64,000 nt of DNA from Curvibacter sp. PD_MW3 (GCA_002633085.1 NSIV01000001.1:1-64000); one strand, 5' to 3'; numbered from the stretch's first letter, positions 10,352 to 19,736 are shown. Program-made: numbers and translations. The notes: generated by a model not told the origin, from the sequence alone.

Positions 10352-11602
10352 TCAGATGTCAAACAGCAAGCGAGCCGGATCTTCCAGCGCTTCTTTCATC
10401 GCCACCAGACCCAGCACGGCTTCGCGGCCGTCGATGATGCGGTGGTCATAGCTCATGGCCAGGTAGTTCATCGGCCGGATCACGATCTGGCCGTTCTCCA
10501 CCACCGCCCGGTCCTTGGTGGCGTGCACGCCCAGAATGGCCGACTGCGGCGGGTTGATGATGGGAGTGGACAGCATGGAGCCGAACACACCGCCATTGGA
10601 GATCGAGAAAGTACCGCCGGTCATCTCTTCAATGCCCAGCTTGCCGTCACGCGCCTTGGCGCCATACTCGGCAATCTTCTTCTCAATGTCGGCAAAGCTC
10701 ATCTGGTCGGCATTGCGCAGGATCGGCACCACCAGACCGCGGGGCGAACCGACCGCGATACCGATATCGAAATAGCCGTGGTAGACGATGTCGTTGCCGT
10801 CGACCGAGGCATTGAGCACCGGGTACTTCTTGAGGGCGTGCACGGCAGCTTTCACGAAGAAGCTCATGAAGCCGATCTTGACGCCGTGCTCTTTCTCGAA
10901 CTTGTCCTGGAAGCGCTTGCGCATTTCCATCACCGGCGCCATGTTGACCTCGTTGAAGGTGGTCAGGATGGCGTTGGTGGACTGCGACTGCAGCAGACGC
11001 TCGGCCACACGGGCACGCAGGCGGCTCATCGGCACGCGCTGCTCAGGGCGTTGGCCCAGATCAACGGAAGGTGCCGCCACCTGAGGCAGGGCCTTGGTCG
11101 GCACACCGGTCGGAATGGCAGCCGGAGCCGGCTTGGCGCCACCGGCCACGGCGGCCAGCACATCACCCTTGGTGACGCGGCCATCCTTGCCCGTGCCGGC
11201 CACGGAACCCGCAGCGAGCTGGTTGTCGGCCATCAGCTTGGCAGCAGCCGGCATGGCCACGCCGGCCTTGGAGGCCGATGCCTGGGCTGCAGCTGCGACA
11301 GGAGCGGCAGCAGCTGGTGCCGCTGCGGGCGCGGCTGCCGGTGCAGCGGCACCGGCCTTGGCTTCGGTGTCGATACGAGCAATCAGCTGCTCGGCCACCA
11401 CCGTGCCGCCATCTCCCACCAGGATTTCAGCCAGTACGCCGGCAGCAGGTGCCGGCACTTCCAGCACCACCTTGTCGGTTTCGATCTCGATCAGGATCTC
11501 GTCGGCGGCGACGGCCTCACCGGCTTTTTTCTTCCACTGCAACATCGTGGCTTCCGCCACGGACTCGGACAGTTGCGGCACTTTGACTTCTACGATAGCC
11601 AT
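10352..11602 (-). CDS. sucB: Dihydrolipoyl succinyltransferase, E2 of 2-oxoglutarate dehydrogenase
   Basis: This 416-residue protein has one lipoyl domain (1-75; lipoyl Lys in [10 protein letters not shown]), an Ala/Pro-rich linker (about 80-125) and a peripheral-subunit-binding domain (about 120-155). The catalytic acyltransferase domain follows, with the His-x3-Asp-Gly active site in [12 protein letters not shown] near the C-terminus. It transfers the succinyl group from E1 to CoA. The single lipoyl domain and ETDKV context distinguish it from the pyruvate E2 in this window (ESDKA). The ATG is preceded by a GAAAGAATTC stretch. It lies 79 bp after sucA. Confidence 0.95.
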   Translation of the reverse strand: MAIVEVKVPQLSESVAEATMLQWKKKAGEAVAADEILIEIETDKVVLEVPAPAAGVLAEILVGDGGTVVAEQLIARIDTEAKAGAAAPAAAPAAAPAAAAPVAAAAQASASKAGVAMPAAAKLMADNQLAAGSVAGTGKDGRVTKGDVLAAVAGGAKPAPAAIPTGVPTKALPQVAAPSVDLGQRPEQRVPMSRLRARVAERLLQSQSTNAILTTFNEVNMAPVMEMRKRFQDKFEKEHGVKIGFMSFFVKAAVHALKKYPVLNASVDGNDIVYHGYFDIGIAVGSPRGLVVPILRNADQMSFADIEKKIAEYGAKARDGKLGIEEMTGGTFSISNGGVFGSMLSTPIINPPQSAILGVHATKDRAVVENGQIVIRPMNYLAMSYDHRIIDGREAVLGLVAMKEALEDPARLLFDI

Positions 11603-11681
11603 TTGAATTCTTTCCGTATCTTTTTAGGTTCACGGGACAGGCCGTCAGGCCCGCCCCAAACTGATGAAGAAACTAGCGACC

Positions 11682-14570
11682 TTATTTGCTCAGAACAAAA
11701 CCCTTGAGCTTGCCAAAGGCGCCGTCAACCAACGCCTTCTGCTGCTCCTGGTGCAGGTGCGAGTAGCCGACTGCCGGGGACGCCGAGGCGGCACGGCCGG
11801 AGTAACCTAGCTTCTGGCCTTCGCTCATGTTCTCGTGAATGTTGTGCTGGATGAAGAACCAGGCGCCCTGGTTCTGCGGCTCATCCTGGCACCACACGAT
11901 GTCGCTGACATTCGGGTACTTCTTGAGCTCGGCGGCAAAGGCCTTGTGCGGGAAGGGATAGAGCTGCTCGACGCGGATGATGGCCACGTCGTCGGAGCCC
12001 TTCTCCTCGCGCTTCTTGACCAGGTCGTAATAGACCTTGCCGGAACAGGCGATGACACGTTTGACCTTGTCGGCCTTGATGTCCTTCTGCTCGGGAATGA
12101 CGGTCTGGAACGAGCCCTTGGTGAACTCGGACAGCGGCGAGGTTGCATCCTTGTTGCGCAGCAGTGACTTGGGCGTCATGATGATCAACGGCTTGCGCAG
12201 GTTGCGAACCATCTGGCGGCGCAGCACGTGGAAGATCTGGCTGGCCGTGGTCGGCTGCACCACTTGCATGTTGGTGTCCGCTGCCAACTGCATGAAGCGC
12301 TCCAGACGCGCCGAGCTGTGCTCCGGGCCCTGGCCTTCGTAGCCGTGCGGCAGCATCAGCGTGATGCCGTTGACGCGACCCCATTTCACTTCACCGGAGG
12401 CGATGAACTGGTCGATCACCACCTGGGCGCCGTTGGCGAAGTCGCCGAACTGTGCTTCCCAGATCACCAGGGTGTTGGGGTCGTTGGAGGCGTAGCCGTA
12501 TTCGAAGCCCAGCACCGCCTCTTCCGACAGGATGGAGTCGATCACGACGAACGGTGCCTGGTTCTCGGCCACGTTCTGCAAGGGCACGTAGGTACCGGTG
12601 TCCCACTTCTCGCGGTTCTGGTCGTGAATCACGGCGTGGCGGTGCGTAAACGTACCGCGGCCGCAGTCCTCGCCCGACAGGCGCACCGGGTAGCCGCTGG
12701 CCACCAGCGAGGCAAAGGCCATGTGCTCGCCCATGCCCCAGTCCACCGGAATGTCACCCCGGCCCATGGCTGCACGGTCGTCATACACCTTCTTCACCAG
12801 TTGGTGCGGCGTGATGCCGGCCGGAATGGTGGTCAGCTTCTCGGACAGTCGTTTCCACTCGGTCAGGGGAATGGCCGTGTCGCCGACATCGGTCCACTTC
12901 TTGTCGAGGAACGGTGACCAGTCAACCGCGTACTTGCTCTTGAAGTTGGTCAGCACCGGGTCGACCGTGTGCTTGCCCGCATCCATGGCGGCGCGGTAGG
13001 CCTTGACCATGTCGTCACCCAGCGACTCGCCCAGACCCTGGGCTGCCAGCTTGTCGGCGTAGAGCTTGCGCGTGCCGGGGTGGGCCGCAATTTTCTTGTA
13101 CATCAGCGGCTGCGTCAGCGCCGGCGTGTCCTGCTCGTTGTGGCCGAGCTTGCGGAAGCAGGTGATGTCCACCACCACGTCCTGGCGGAACTCCATGCGG
13201 AACTCCAGCGCCAGTTGCGTGGCCAGCACCACAGCCTCAGGATCGTCGCCATTGACGTGCAGCACCGGTGCTTCGACCATCTTGACGATGTCGGTGCAAT
13301 ACACGGTCGAGCGCATGTCGCGCGGGTCAGAGGTGGTGAAACCGATCTGGTTGTTGATGATGATGTGCACCGTGCCGCCCGTGGAGTAACCACGGGTCTG
13401 GGCCAATGCCAGGGTTTCCTGGTTGACGCCCTGACCACCGAAAGCCGCGTCGCCATGCACCAGCACCGGCAGCACCTGCTTGCCGAGTGGGTCGCCACGA
13501 CGGTCCATGCGAGCGCGGACCGAGCCTTCCACCACCGGGTTCACGATTTCCAGGTGCGAGGGATTGAAAGCCAGGCTCAGGTGAACCGGGCCGCCAGGGG
13601 TGGACACGTCGGAACTGAAGCCCTGGTGGTACTTCACATCACCGGCCGGCAGATCTTCCGGCGCCGTGTGGTCGAACTCGGCGAACAGGTCGCCCGGCAT
13701 CTTGCCCAGCGAGTTCACCAGCACGTTCAGGCGACCGCGGTGGGCCATGCCGATCACGATTTCCTGCACGCCCTTGGCGCCGGCCGACTGGATCAACTCG
13801 TCCATGGCGGCAATGAAGCTCTCGCCGCCTTCGAGCGAGAAACGCTTCTGGCCGACGTACTTGGTATGCAGGTAGCGTTCCAGGCCTTCGGCGGCGGTCA
13901 GGCGGTCAAGAATCTGTTTCTTGCGCTCTGCCCCGAAGCTGGGCTTGCTGCGCACACTCTCCAGCTTTTGCTGCCACCAGCGCTTTTGCGTCTGGTCGGT
14001 GGTGTGCATGAATTCGGCACCGAGAGTACCGCAGTAGGTTTCGCGCAGCGCATTGAGCAGCTCGCGCAGCGGCATGGTGGTCTTGCCGAAGAAGGTGTTG
14101 CTGGTGTCGAACACCGTTTCCTGGTCTGCGTCGCTGAAGCCATAAAACGACGGCTCCAGTTCAGGAATGGCCGGGCGCTCGGTGCGCTTGAGGGGGTCCA
14201 GGTCGGCCCAACGTTGGCCCACATTGCGGTAAGCAGCAATCAGCTGTTGCGCTGCAGTGCGCTTGCGACCCAGTTCGGCATCCGCGCTGGCCACCACCAC
14301 CTTGGTGCCGCCCTGCTTGGCGCGCTCGGCGAAGGCATTGATGACGGGCAGGTGGGGAATATCTTTGGCGTTGCTGCCATCAACGGCTGGCACATGCTGC
14401 AGCGCGTCGAAATAGTCACGCCAGTTGTCGGGCACGCTGCCGGGGTTGGCCAAGTAGTTCTCGTACATCTCTTCGACATACGGAGCATTCCCGCCAAACA
14501 GGTAGGTGTTGTCCTGATAGGTCTGGTAGACAGACGCTGGGTTGGAACCCTGAGAAGTGGATTCACTCAT
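11682..14570 (-). CDS. sucA: 2-oxoglutarate dehydrogenase E1 component
   Basis: This 962-residue thiamine-diphosphate enzyme is close to the family length. The N-terminal YLFGGNAPYVEEMYENYL segment is the E2-binding part. GMAHRGRLNVLVN carries active-site histidine/arginine residues, and the TPP/Mg region (HGDAAFGGQG) and the C-terminal transketolase-like domain follow. It decarboxylates 2-oxoglutarate in the TCA cycle. It is the first gene of sucA-sucB-lpd-zapE-unknown on the minus strand. The 175 bp upstream to prpE should hold its promoter; I could not identify a convincing -35/-10 pair there. Confidence 0.97.
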   Translation of the reverse strand: MSESTSQGSNPASVYQTYQDNTYLFGGNAPYVEEMYENYLANPGSVPDNWRDYFDALQHVPAVDGSNAKDIPHLPVINAFAERAKQGGTKVVVASADAELGRKRTAAQQLIAAYRNVGQRWADLDPLKRTERPAIPELEPSFYGFSDADQETVFDTSNTFFGKTTMPLRELLNALRETYCGTLGAEFMHTTDQTQKRWWQQKLESVRSKPSFGAERKKQILDRLTAAEGLERYLHTKYVGQKRFSLEGGESFIAAMDELIQSAGAKGVQEIVIGMAHRGRLNVLVNSLGKMPGDLFAEFDHTAPEDLPAGDVKYHQGFSSDVSTPGGPVHLSLAFNPSHLEIVNPVVEGSVRARMDRRGDPLGKQVLPVLVHGDAAFGGQGVNQETLALAQTRGYSTGGTVHIIINNQIGFTTSDPRDMRSTVYCTDIVKMVEAPVLHVNGDDPEAVVLATQLALEFRMEFRQDVVVDITCFRKLGHNEQDTPALTQPLMYKKIAAHPGTRKLYADKLAAQGLGESLGDDMVKAYRAAMDAGKHTVDPVLTNFKSKYAVDWSPFLDKKWTDVGDTAIPLTEWKRLSEKLTTIPAGITPHQLVKKVYDDRAAMGRGDIPVDWGMGEHMAFASLVASGYPVRLSGEDCGRGTFTHRHAVIHDQNREKWDTGTYVPLQNVAENQAPFVVIDSILSEEAVLGFEYGYASNDPNTLVIWEAQFGDFANGAQVVIDQFIASGEVKWGRVNGITLMLPHGYEGQGPEHSSARLERFMQLAADTNMQVVQPTTASQIFHVLRRQMVRNLRKPLIIMTPKSLLRNKDATSPLSEFTKGSFQTVIPEQKDIKADKVKRVIACSGKVYYDLVKKREEKGSDDVAIIRVEQLYPFPHKAFAAELKKYPNVSDIVWCQDEPQNQGAWFFIQHNIHENMSEGQKLGYSGRAASASPAVGYSHLHQEQQKALVDGAFGKLKGFVLSK

Positions 14571-14745
14571 ATTTCGCTGACCTCCGTTTCCCTGCGGGAA
14601 ACTTTTAGTTGGTTGAGAAAACCTTCCGCGACACGGCTTAACCGGTTGGCGGATGCGACTGTGGCTGGGAAGGGCCTAGTACAAATGCGATTGTGCCACT
14701 GAATCGGCATTGTCGGGGAAAACTTATGCTTTCCCCGGCAACGAC

Positions 14746-16653
14746 TTATGTTTTGACCGGCGAAGCGAGCTGGCTGCGGATTTGTTGCAAGGCAGCCGGG
14801 TCGTCCATGGTCGTCAGATCGCCCGGATCACGCCCCTCGGCCACCGCCTGCAGCGCCCGCCGCAGCAGCTTGCCGCTACGCGTCTTGGGCAGCAGATTGA
14901 CGAAGAACACGCGCGACGGCCGCGCCACGGCGCCGAGCTGGCTGTCCACCAGCTTCATAACCTCGCCTTCAAGCTTGAGGCGGGCGGCATCGTCCGTCAG
15001 GGCGCTGGCGTCCTTGGCCACGGCAAAGGCCATGGCGACCTGGCCCTTGAGCTGGTCGGCCACGCCGACCACGGCCACCTCGGCCACATTGGGATGGCTG
15101 GCAATGCTCTCCTCGATCTCACGCGTTCCCAGGCGGTGGCCAGCCACGTTGATCACGTCGTCGGTGCGGCCGAGGATGAAGTAATAACCATCCTGGTCGC
15201 GGATGCCCCAGTCGAAGGTGCTGTAGATCAGGCGGCCAGGGATGCTCTTCCAGTAGGTGTTGACGAAACGTTCGTCGTCGCGCCACACCGTCTGCATGCA
15301 GCCAGGTGGCAGCGGGCCCTCGATGGCCACCACGCCCTTCTGGTTGGCACCGGTCAGTTCCTCACCGGTGTTCTCGTCGATCAGCTTGACGTTGTAGCCG
15401 TACATGGCCACGCCCGGGCTGCCGAACTTGCTCGGCGCTTTCTCCACGCCATTGGCAATGGTCAGGATGGGCCAGCCGGTCTCGGTCTGCCAGTAGTTGT
15501 CGATGATTGGCACGCCCAGGCCCTCGCTGATCCACTGCGCCGTGGGCTCATCCAATGGCTCGCCGGCCAGGTACAGCGCCTTGAGGCTGGACAGGTCGTA
15601 TTTCTTCAGGAAGGCCGGGTCCTGTTTTTTCAACACACGCACGGCAGTCGGCGCCGAGAACATCCGGGTGACCTTGTACTTCTCGACCAGTTGCCACCAG
15701 ATGCCGGCATCCGGCCGGGTCGGCAGCCCTTCGTACATGATGGTGGCCATGCCGGCGATCAGCGGGCCGTAGATGATGTAACTGTGCCCCACCACCCAGC
15801 CAATGTCGCTGGTGGAGAAATAGGTTTCGCCCGGGTTGCCCTGGTAGATGTGCTTCATGCTGGCAGCCAGCGCCACTGCGTAGCCACCCGTGTCGCGCTG
15901 CACGCCCTTGGGCTTGCCGGTGGTACCGGAGGTGTACAGCGTGTAACTGGTGTGGGTGGCATCAACCCACTCGCACGGCACCTGGGTTTGCAGGTGTTTT
16001 TCGCGCAGAGCTCCCCACAGATGGTCGCGGCCAGCTACCAAATTCATAGCAGCCAGTTGGCGATCCACCAGCAGAACGGCTTGCGGCTTGTGCTTGGACA
16101 GGTTGATCGCCTCGTCCAGCAACGGCTTGTAGGGCACCACCTTGCCGCTGCGCGAGCCGGCATCGGCGCTGACCACCACCTTGGGCTCGGCATCCTCGAT
16201 ACGCGAAGCCAGAGAACCGGAAGCGAAGCCGCCGAACACCACGGAGTGGATGGCACCGATGCGGACGCAGGCCAGCATGGCAAAGGCGGCCTCGGCAATC
16301 ATGGGCATGTAGATCAGCACGCGGTCGCCCTTTTGCACCCCCAGCGCCAGCAGGCTGGCCGCCATGCGCTGCACCTCGGTGTGCAATTCACGGAAGGTGT
16401 AGACGCGCTCTTCGTTGGTCTCGGTGCTGACGAAAATCAGCGCCGGCTGCTCGGCCCGGTCTTTGAGATGCCGGTCGACGGCGTTATGGCACAGGTTGGT
16501 GGTACCGCCAACATACCAGCGCGCAAACGGCGGGTTGCTGTAATCGCAAATCTGCTGCGGCGGTGTCTGCCACTCGATGAGCTGCGCCTGCTCGGCCCAG
16601 AAAGCGTCGCGCTGGTCAATGGAACGGCGCTGAAACTCGGCGTAGCGGGTCAT
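14746..16653 (-). CDS. prpE: Propionate--CoA ligase (PrpE-type acyl-CoA synthetase)
   Basis: This 635-residue adenylate-forming enzyme has an N-terminus with PPFARWYVGGTTNLCHNAVD, which aligns with PrpE better than Acs. The ATP motif YTSGTTGKPKG sits mid-protein, and the C-terminal PKTRSGKLLRR contains the catalytic Lys that is the usual acetylation site. It activates propionate (and probably acetate) to the CoA ester. The start ATG has a strong GGAG 8-9 bp upstream. It is separated from sucA by 175 bp and probably transcribed independently. No prpBCD genes are in the window, but acuI lies 1.5 kb upstream. Confidence 0.88.
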   Translation of the reverse strand: MTRYAEFQRRSIDQRDAFWAEQAQLIEWQTPPQQICDYSNPPFARWYVGGTTNLCHNAVDRHLKDRAEQPALIFVSTETNEERVYTFRELHTEVQRMAASLLALGVQKGDRVLIYMPMIAEAAFAMLACVRIGAIHSVVFGGFASGSLASRIEDAEPKVVVSADAGSRSGKVVPYKPLLDEAINLSKHKPQAVLLVDRQLAAMNLVAGRDHLWGALREKHLQTQVPCEWVDATHTSYTLYTSGTTGKPKGVQRDTGGYAVALAASMKHIYQGNPGETYFSTSDIGWVVGHSYIIYGPLIAGMATIMYEGLPTRPDAGIWWQLVEKYKVTRMFSAPTAVRVLKKQDPAFLKKYDLSSLKALYLAGEPLDEPTAQWISEGLGVPIIDNYWQTETGWPILTIANGVEKAPSKFGSPGVAMYGYNVKLIDENTGEELTGANQKGVVAIEGPLPPGCMQTVWRDDERFVNTYWKSIPGRLIYSTFDWGIRDQDGYYFILGRTDDVINVAGHRLGTREIEESIASHPNVAEVAVVGVADQLKGQVAMAFAVAKDASALTDDAARLKLEGEVMKLVDSQLGAVARPSRVFFVNLLPKTRSGKLLRRALQAVAEGRDPGDLTTMDDPAALQQIRSQLASPVKT

Positions 16654-16740
16654 TCTGGATCTCCTTCGGGCTCTTGAAATAAGTAACTGAATTCATAATT
16701 ATGGATAACGGGCTTGCAGAAAACTGACGCAGTCACCCGC

Positions 16741-17325
16741 TCAGCGCCCCACAGCAGCCATTTTGAGACGCGGCGCCAGCCACGGCAAATGCAACAGCAG
16801 CCAGGTCAGAACGCTTCCCAGCACGGCACCGGCCAAGACATCGCCAGGGTAATGCAGGCCCAGGTAGACACGGCTCAGCGCCACCAACAATGCCAAGCCA
16901 TACCAAAGAGGCCACAGGCCGCGCCGCAGCAAGGCCGCCAGCAGCGTCGCCAACATGAAGGCATTGGCCGCGTGGCCGGATGGAAAAGAACTGTTGGGCC
17001 GGATCGCCTGCACCTCATCCGCCGACACCCGCAACTCGGCCCCCAGTGCCACGAAGGGCCGTGGGCGCAGCACCTCGTACTTGATGGCGTTGTAGGCCCC
17101 CGCCACCACACCGTAAACCAGCGCCAGGCAAAGACAAGCCACCGCCACAGCCCGCCAGGTGCACTGGTGCCGCCGCATCCGCCAGCCCATCACCACGATC
17201 ACCCCGGCAACCGCATAGGCACTCCCCAGATAGGTGAGCCAGGGCATCAGCGCGTCCAGCAGAGGGCAGGCCCAGGCCTGGTTCACCCAGAGCAAAAGTG
17301 CCCGGTCCCACGGCAGCCAGTCCAT
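16741..17325 (-). CDS. PAP2-family membrane phosphatase
   Basis: This 194-residue integral membrane protein has about five or six transmembrane segments and the three-part PAP2 signature: KYEVLRPRP (about 83-90), SSFPSGHAAN (about 112-121) and SRVYLGLHYPGDVLAG (about 151-166). The two histidines and Arg are the catalytic residues. Substrates of such enzymes include undecaprenyl diphosphate and phosphatidic acid; the sequence alone does not decide. The ATG at 17325 is chosen over an adjacent TTG because of a perfect AGGAGG at good spacing. There is no obvious functional link to its neighbours. Confidence 0.88.
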   Translation of the reverse strand: MDWLPWDRALLLWVNQAWACPLLDALMPWLTYLGSAYAVAGVIVVMGWRMRRHQCTWRAVAVACLCLALVYGVVAGAYNAIKYEVLRPRPFVALGAELRVSADEVQAIRPNSSFPSGHAANAFMLATLLAALLRRGLWPLWYGLALLVALSRVYLGLHYPGDVLAGAVLGSVLTWLLLHLPWLAPRLKMAAVGR

Positions 17326-17332
17326 CAAGCGT

Positions 17333-17338
17333 CCTCCT
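17333..17338 (-). promoter_or_regulatory. Perfect Shine-Dalgarno of the PAP2 gene
   Basis: AGGAGG on the minus strand lies 7 bp upstream of the ATG at 17325 and only 4 bp from the preceding TTG, which selects the ATG as the start. Confidence 0.75.
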
Positions 17339-17352
17339 GAGAATCAGAGCAT

Positions 17353-17381
17353 CTCAAAACGCTATCTTATTGATAGCGTTT
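17353..17381 (-). terminator. Hairpin terminator derived from short palindromic repeat
   Basis: There is a perfect 10-bp inverted repeat AAACGCTATC / GATAGCGTTT around a 5-nt loop, followed on the minus strand by a short T run (GTTTTGAG). It sits between the isochorismatase gene and the PAP2 gene. The GCTAT...ATAGC core plus the adjacent GGCGCATATTCCATAAGG identify it as a member of the short repeat family also seen near 19841, 37155, 42711 and 55794. Confidence 0.6.
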
Positions 17382-17429
17382 GGCGCATATTCCATAAGGC
17401 AGAGAAGCCAAAATGGCACCCCCTGCCAA

Positions 17430-18050
17430 CTAACCCTGTTTCACCAGAGCCAGCACGTCCTTGAACGCCGGGTGCTCCGCCGAGCGCAGCCACTCAAAGG
17501 CCACCATCTCGGTCGTCACCAGCTCCGCCCCCGCGCCGGCCAGGCGGTCGAAGGCGGCGTCGCGGTTACGCTCGGTGCGCGAGCCGCAGGCGTCCGTCAC
17601 CACCCAGACGTCGAACTCGTCTTCCAGCAGATCCAGCGAGGTCTGCAGCAGGCAAACATGGGCTTCGCAACCGGCAATCACCACCGTGTTGCGCGAGGCC
17701 GGCCCAGCCGCCGGCTTCTGCAGGTGCTTGGGCAGGCTGCGCGCATTGCCCTGCGGCGCGCGTGCCGGCGGGCGCAGCATCTCGCCTAGCCCCTCCTCCA
17801 CCGCGCTGAACTGCATCTTGGCCAGCGTCTTGCCGCCGGCCTGTTCGATCAAGGTCTTCAGTTCCGGCACGTTGGGGCCGAGCGCCGACGGGTTTTCCTC
17901 CGTAGCCCACAGCGGCACCTGCAGCAGGCGCGCCATCTTTGCCAGGCGCTGGGCATTGGCCAGCACGGCGGCACCCTCATGGATGGCCGGCATCAGGCGG
18001 GTCTGGTAATCCACCAGCACCAGTTGGGAATCTTCAAGTTCAAGCAGCAT
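17430..18050 (-). CDS. Isochorismatase-family cysteine hydrolase
   Basis: This 206-residue protein carries the family's catalytic triad: Asp at about 14 (LVDYQTR), Lys at about 78 (LAKMQFS) and Cys at about 133 (GCEAHVCLLQ). A basic, Pro-rich insertion of about 30 residues (93-121) precedes the Cys-containing strand and is unusual for the family; it may be a surface loop. Members hydrolyse isochorismate, nicotinamide or amides; the substrate here is unknown. It is 59 bp downstream of acuI on the same strand and followed by a hairpin terminator, so an acuI-isochorismatase transcript is likely. Confidence 0.85.
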   Translation of the reverse strand: MLLELEDSQLVLVDYQTRLMPAIHEGAAVLANAQRLAKMARLLQVPLWATEENPSALGPNVPELKTLIEQAGGKTLAKMQFSAVEEGLGEMLRPPARAPQGNARSLPKHLQKPAAGPASRNTVVIAGCEAHVCLLQTSLDLLEDEFDVWVVTDACGSRTERNRDAAFDRLAGAGAELVTTEMVAFEWLRSAEHPAFKDVLALVKQG

Positions 18051-18109
18051 GTCAGTCTTCTCGTTGGATCAATCAAGTGTTCAATACAAACCCAATACAG
18101 GCGCGCCTA

Positions 18110-19090
18110 TCAGGCCGCCACACGCACCACCACGCGGCCGCGCACCTGGCCGGCCATCAGTTGCTGCGCCTTGGCGATCGCGTCTTCAAGCGGCACTTCC
18201 TCGATCATGCGTTCGAGCAAGGCCGGGTCCAGGTCACGCGCCAGGCGGTCCCAGGCACGCTGACGTTTGGCCAATGGTGCCATGACCGAATCGATGCCAG
18301 CCAACGTCACGCCACGCAAAATGAAAGGCGCCACCGAGCCCGGCAAGTCCATGCCCTGGGCCAAGCCGCAGGCTGCCACCACGCCGCCGTAGCGCGTCTG
18401 CGCCAAGGCATTGACCAGGGTGTGCGAACCCACGGCATCCACCACCGCAGCCCAGCGCTCCTTTTGCAGCGGCTTGCCGGCGCTGGCCAGCTCGGCGCGG
18501 TCAATGATGGCGCTGGCGCCCAAGGCCTTGAGGTAGTCTGCCTCGGCCGCCTTGCCGGTGGCAGCTACCACCTGGTAGCCGAGTTGGCCCAGCAAGGCGA
18601 TGGCCACGCTGCCCACGCCACCGGTGGCGCCGGTCACCAAGACCTCGCCGCTGCCGGGCTTCACGCCATGGTCTTCCAGCGCCAGCACGCACAGCATGGC
18701 GGTGTAGCCAGCGGTGCCGATGGCCATGGCCTGACGCGGCGTGAAAGCTGGGGGCAGCTTCACCAGCCAGTCGCCTTTCAGGCGCGCCTTCTCGGCCAGA
18801 CAGCCCCAATGGGTTTCGCCCACGCCCCAGCCGTTGTGCACAAAGGCGTCGCCCGCCCTCCAGGCCGGGTGACTGGACTCCAGCACCGTGCCGGCGCCAT
18901 CAATGCCAGCCACCATGGGCCAGTTGCGCACCACCGGTCCCTTGTTGCAAATGGCCAAGCCGTCCTTGAAATTAAGCGTGGAGTACTGCACTGCCACCGT
19001 GACATCACCAACCGGCAGACGGGACTCATCCACTTGCTCTAGCGAAGCCGTGAAACCATTGGCGTTATCCAGCAGAAGCGCTTTGAACAT
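18110..19090 (-). CDS. acuI: Acrylyl-CoA reductase (NADPH), AcuI/YhdH family
   Basis: This 326-residue zinc-free medium-chain dehydrogenase/reductase contains STLNFKDGLAI near the N-terminus, PMVAGIDGAGTV, and the NADPH motif VTGATGGVGSVA at about 150-161. AcuI reduces toxic acryloyl-CoA to propionyl-CoA, for example in DMSP or 3-hydroxypropionate assimilation. The presence of prpE on the same strand fits a propionyl-CoA-linked role, although the two are separate transcripts. It is divergent from the NlpC/P60 gene across a 100-bp A+T-rich region with a 9-bp palindrome. Confidence 0.9.
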   Translation of the reverse strand: MFKALLLDNANGFTASLEQVDESRLPVGDVTVAVQYSTLNFKDGLAICNKGPVVRNWPMVAGIDGAGTVLESSHPAWRAGDAFVHNGWGVGETHWGCLAEKARLKGDWLVKLPPAFTPRQAMAIGTAGYTAMLCVLALEDHGVKPGSGEVLVTGATGGVGSVAIALLGQLGYQVVAATGKAAEADYLKALGASAIIDRAELASAGKPLQKERWAAVVDAVGSHTLVNALAQTRYGGVVAACGLAQGMDLPGSVAPFILRGVTLAGIDSVMAPLAKRQRAWDRLARDLDPALLERMIEEVPLEDAIAKAQQLMAGQVRGRVVVRVAA

Positions 19091-19127
19091 GAAAACCTCT
19101 TAAATTCAATATGAATCAATGTGTTAG

Positions 19128-19150
19128 AAAGTTTTTCAGGAAAAAACTTT
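19128..19150. promoter_or_regulatory. 9-bp inverted repeat in the acuI/NlpC divergent region (possible operator)
   Basis: AAAGTTTTT and AAAAACTTT form a perfect 9-bp inverted repeat around a 5-nt centre, ending 3 bp before the -35 element of the NlpC/P60 gene and about 38 bp upstream of the acuI ATG. It could be a regulator site serving both genes; A/T homopolymer content makes chance formation possible. Confidence 0.35.
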
Positions 19151-19153
19151 AAC

Positions 19154-19183
19154 TTGACATTCCGTACACCAAGCCGCTATGCT
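19154..19183 (+). promoter_or_regulatory. Sigma-70 promoter of the NlpC/P60 gene
   Basis: A perfect TTGACA (19154-19159) is followed after 18 bp by TATGCT (19178-19183). The predicted start of transcription falls at 19190-19191, on the A of the ATG at 19191, implying a leaderless transcript. Confidence 0.6.
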
Positions 19184-19190
19184 ACCCGTC

Positions 19191-19736
19191 ATGCGGATCT
19201 CCGTCCTCCTCCTCACTCTGTTGCTGGCCTTCAGTGCGCATGCCAATCCGGCAGGCCAGGGCGACGATATGGATCATTTCCTGGCGGAAAAAGGCCTGCT
19301 GGGCAAAATCGGGCAGATGGGCCAAAACGTCGGCAGCAAGGCGTCTGAACTGGTCGTAACAGCCATGGGCGCCCTGGGCGTTCCGTACCGCCGCGGTGGC
19401 AACAACTACGAAACCGGTTTCGATTGCAGTGGCTTCGTGCGCACCATGTACGAACAGACCCTGGGCCTGATGCTGCCGCGCCGCGCCGAGCAACAGGCCG
19501 CCGCCACCGAGAAGATTGATCGCTCCGAACTGCAACCTGGTGACCTGGTGTTTTTCAATACCATGCGCCGCGCTTTCAGCCATGTCGGCATCTACGTCGG
19601 CGACAACAAGTTCATCCACTCCCCCAAGCCAGGCGCCGAGGTGCGGGTGGAAGACATGCGCATTTCCTACTGGAGCCGTCGTTTCGACGGCGCTCGCCGC
19701 GTGCCGGATCAATCGGCTCTCGCCCAGACCGAGTAA
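19191..19736 (+). CDS. Exported NlpC/P60 peptidoglycan hydrolase
   Basis: This 181-residue protein has a signal peptide MRISVLLLTLLLAFSAHA (1-18) and a C-terminal NlpC/P60 domain (about 52-170). The catalytic residues are visible as Cys 79 in FDCSGFV, His 131 in SHVGIYVG and His 144 in FIHS. Such enzymes cleave peptide stems in peptidoglycan (gamma-D-Glu-diaminopimelate endopeptidases). Another in-frame ATG exists four codons upstream, but it overlaps the -10 element and cannot lie within a transcript from that promoter, so 19191 is preferred. No Shine-Dalgarno precedes either start. Confidence 0.88.
   Translation: MRISVLLLTLLLAFSAHANPAGQGDDMDHFLAEKGLLGKIGQMGQNVGSKASELVVTAMGALGVPYRRGGNNYETGFDCSGFVRTMYEQTLGLMLPRRAEQQAAATEKIDRSELQPGDLVFFNTMRRAFSHVGIYVGDNKFIHSPKPGAEVRVEDMRISYWSRRFDGARRVPDQSALAQTE

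Noticed and set aside
14640..14720. Sigma-54 promoter upstream of sucA (TGGCAC element)
   Set aside because: The -24-like TGGCAC lacks a TTGC element at the required spacing.
16033..16054. Copy of the short palindromic repeat inside prpE
   Set aside because: Only a 4-5 bp core matches, and the encoded protein is colinear with other PrpE enzymes here without an insertion, so chance is the simpler explanation.
14746..16653. Acetyl-CoA synthetase (acs)
   Set aside because: The N-terminal region and overall blocks fit PrpE more closely; acetate activity remains possible.
12969..16677. Long plus-strand open frames opposite sucA and prpE (577 and 655 codons)
   Set aside because: Both mirror highly conserved minus-strand genes in a codon-bias shadow frame and have no family features.
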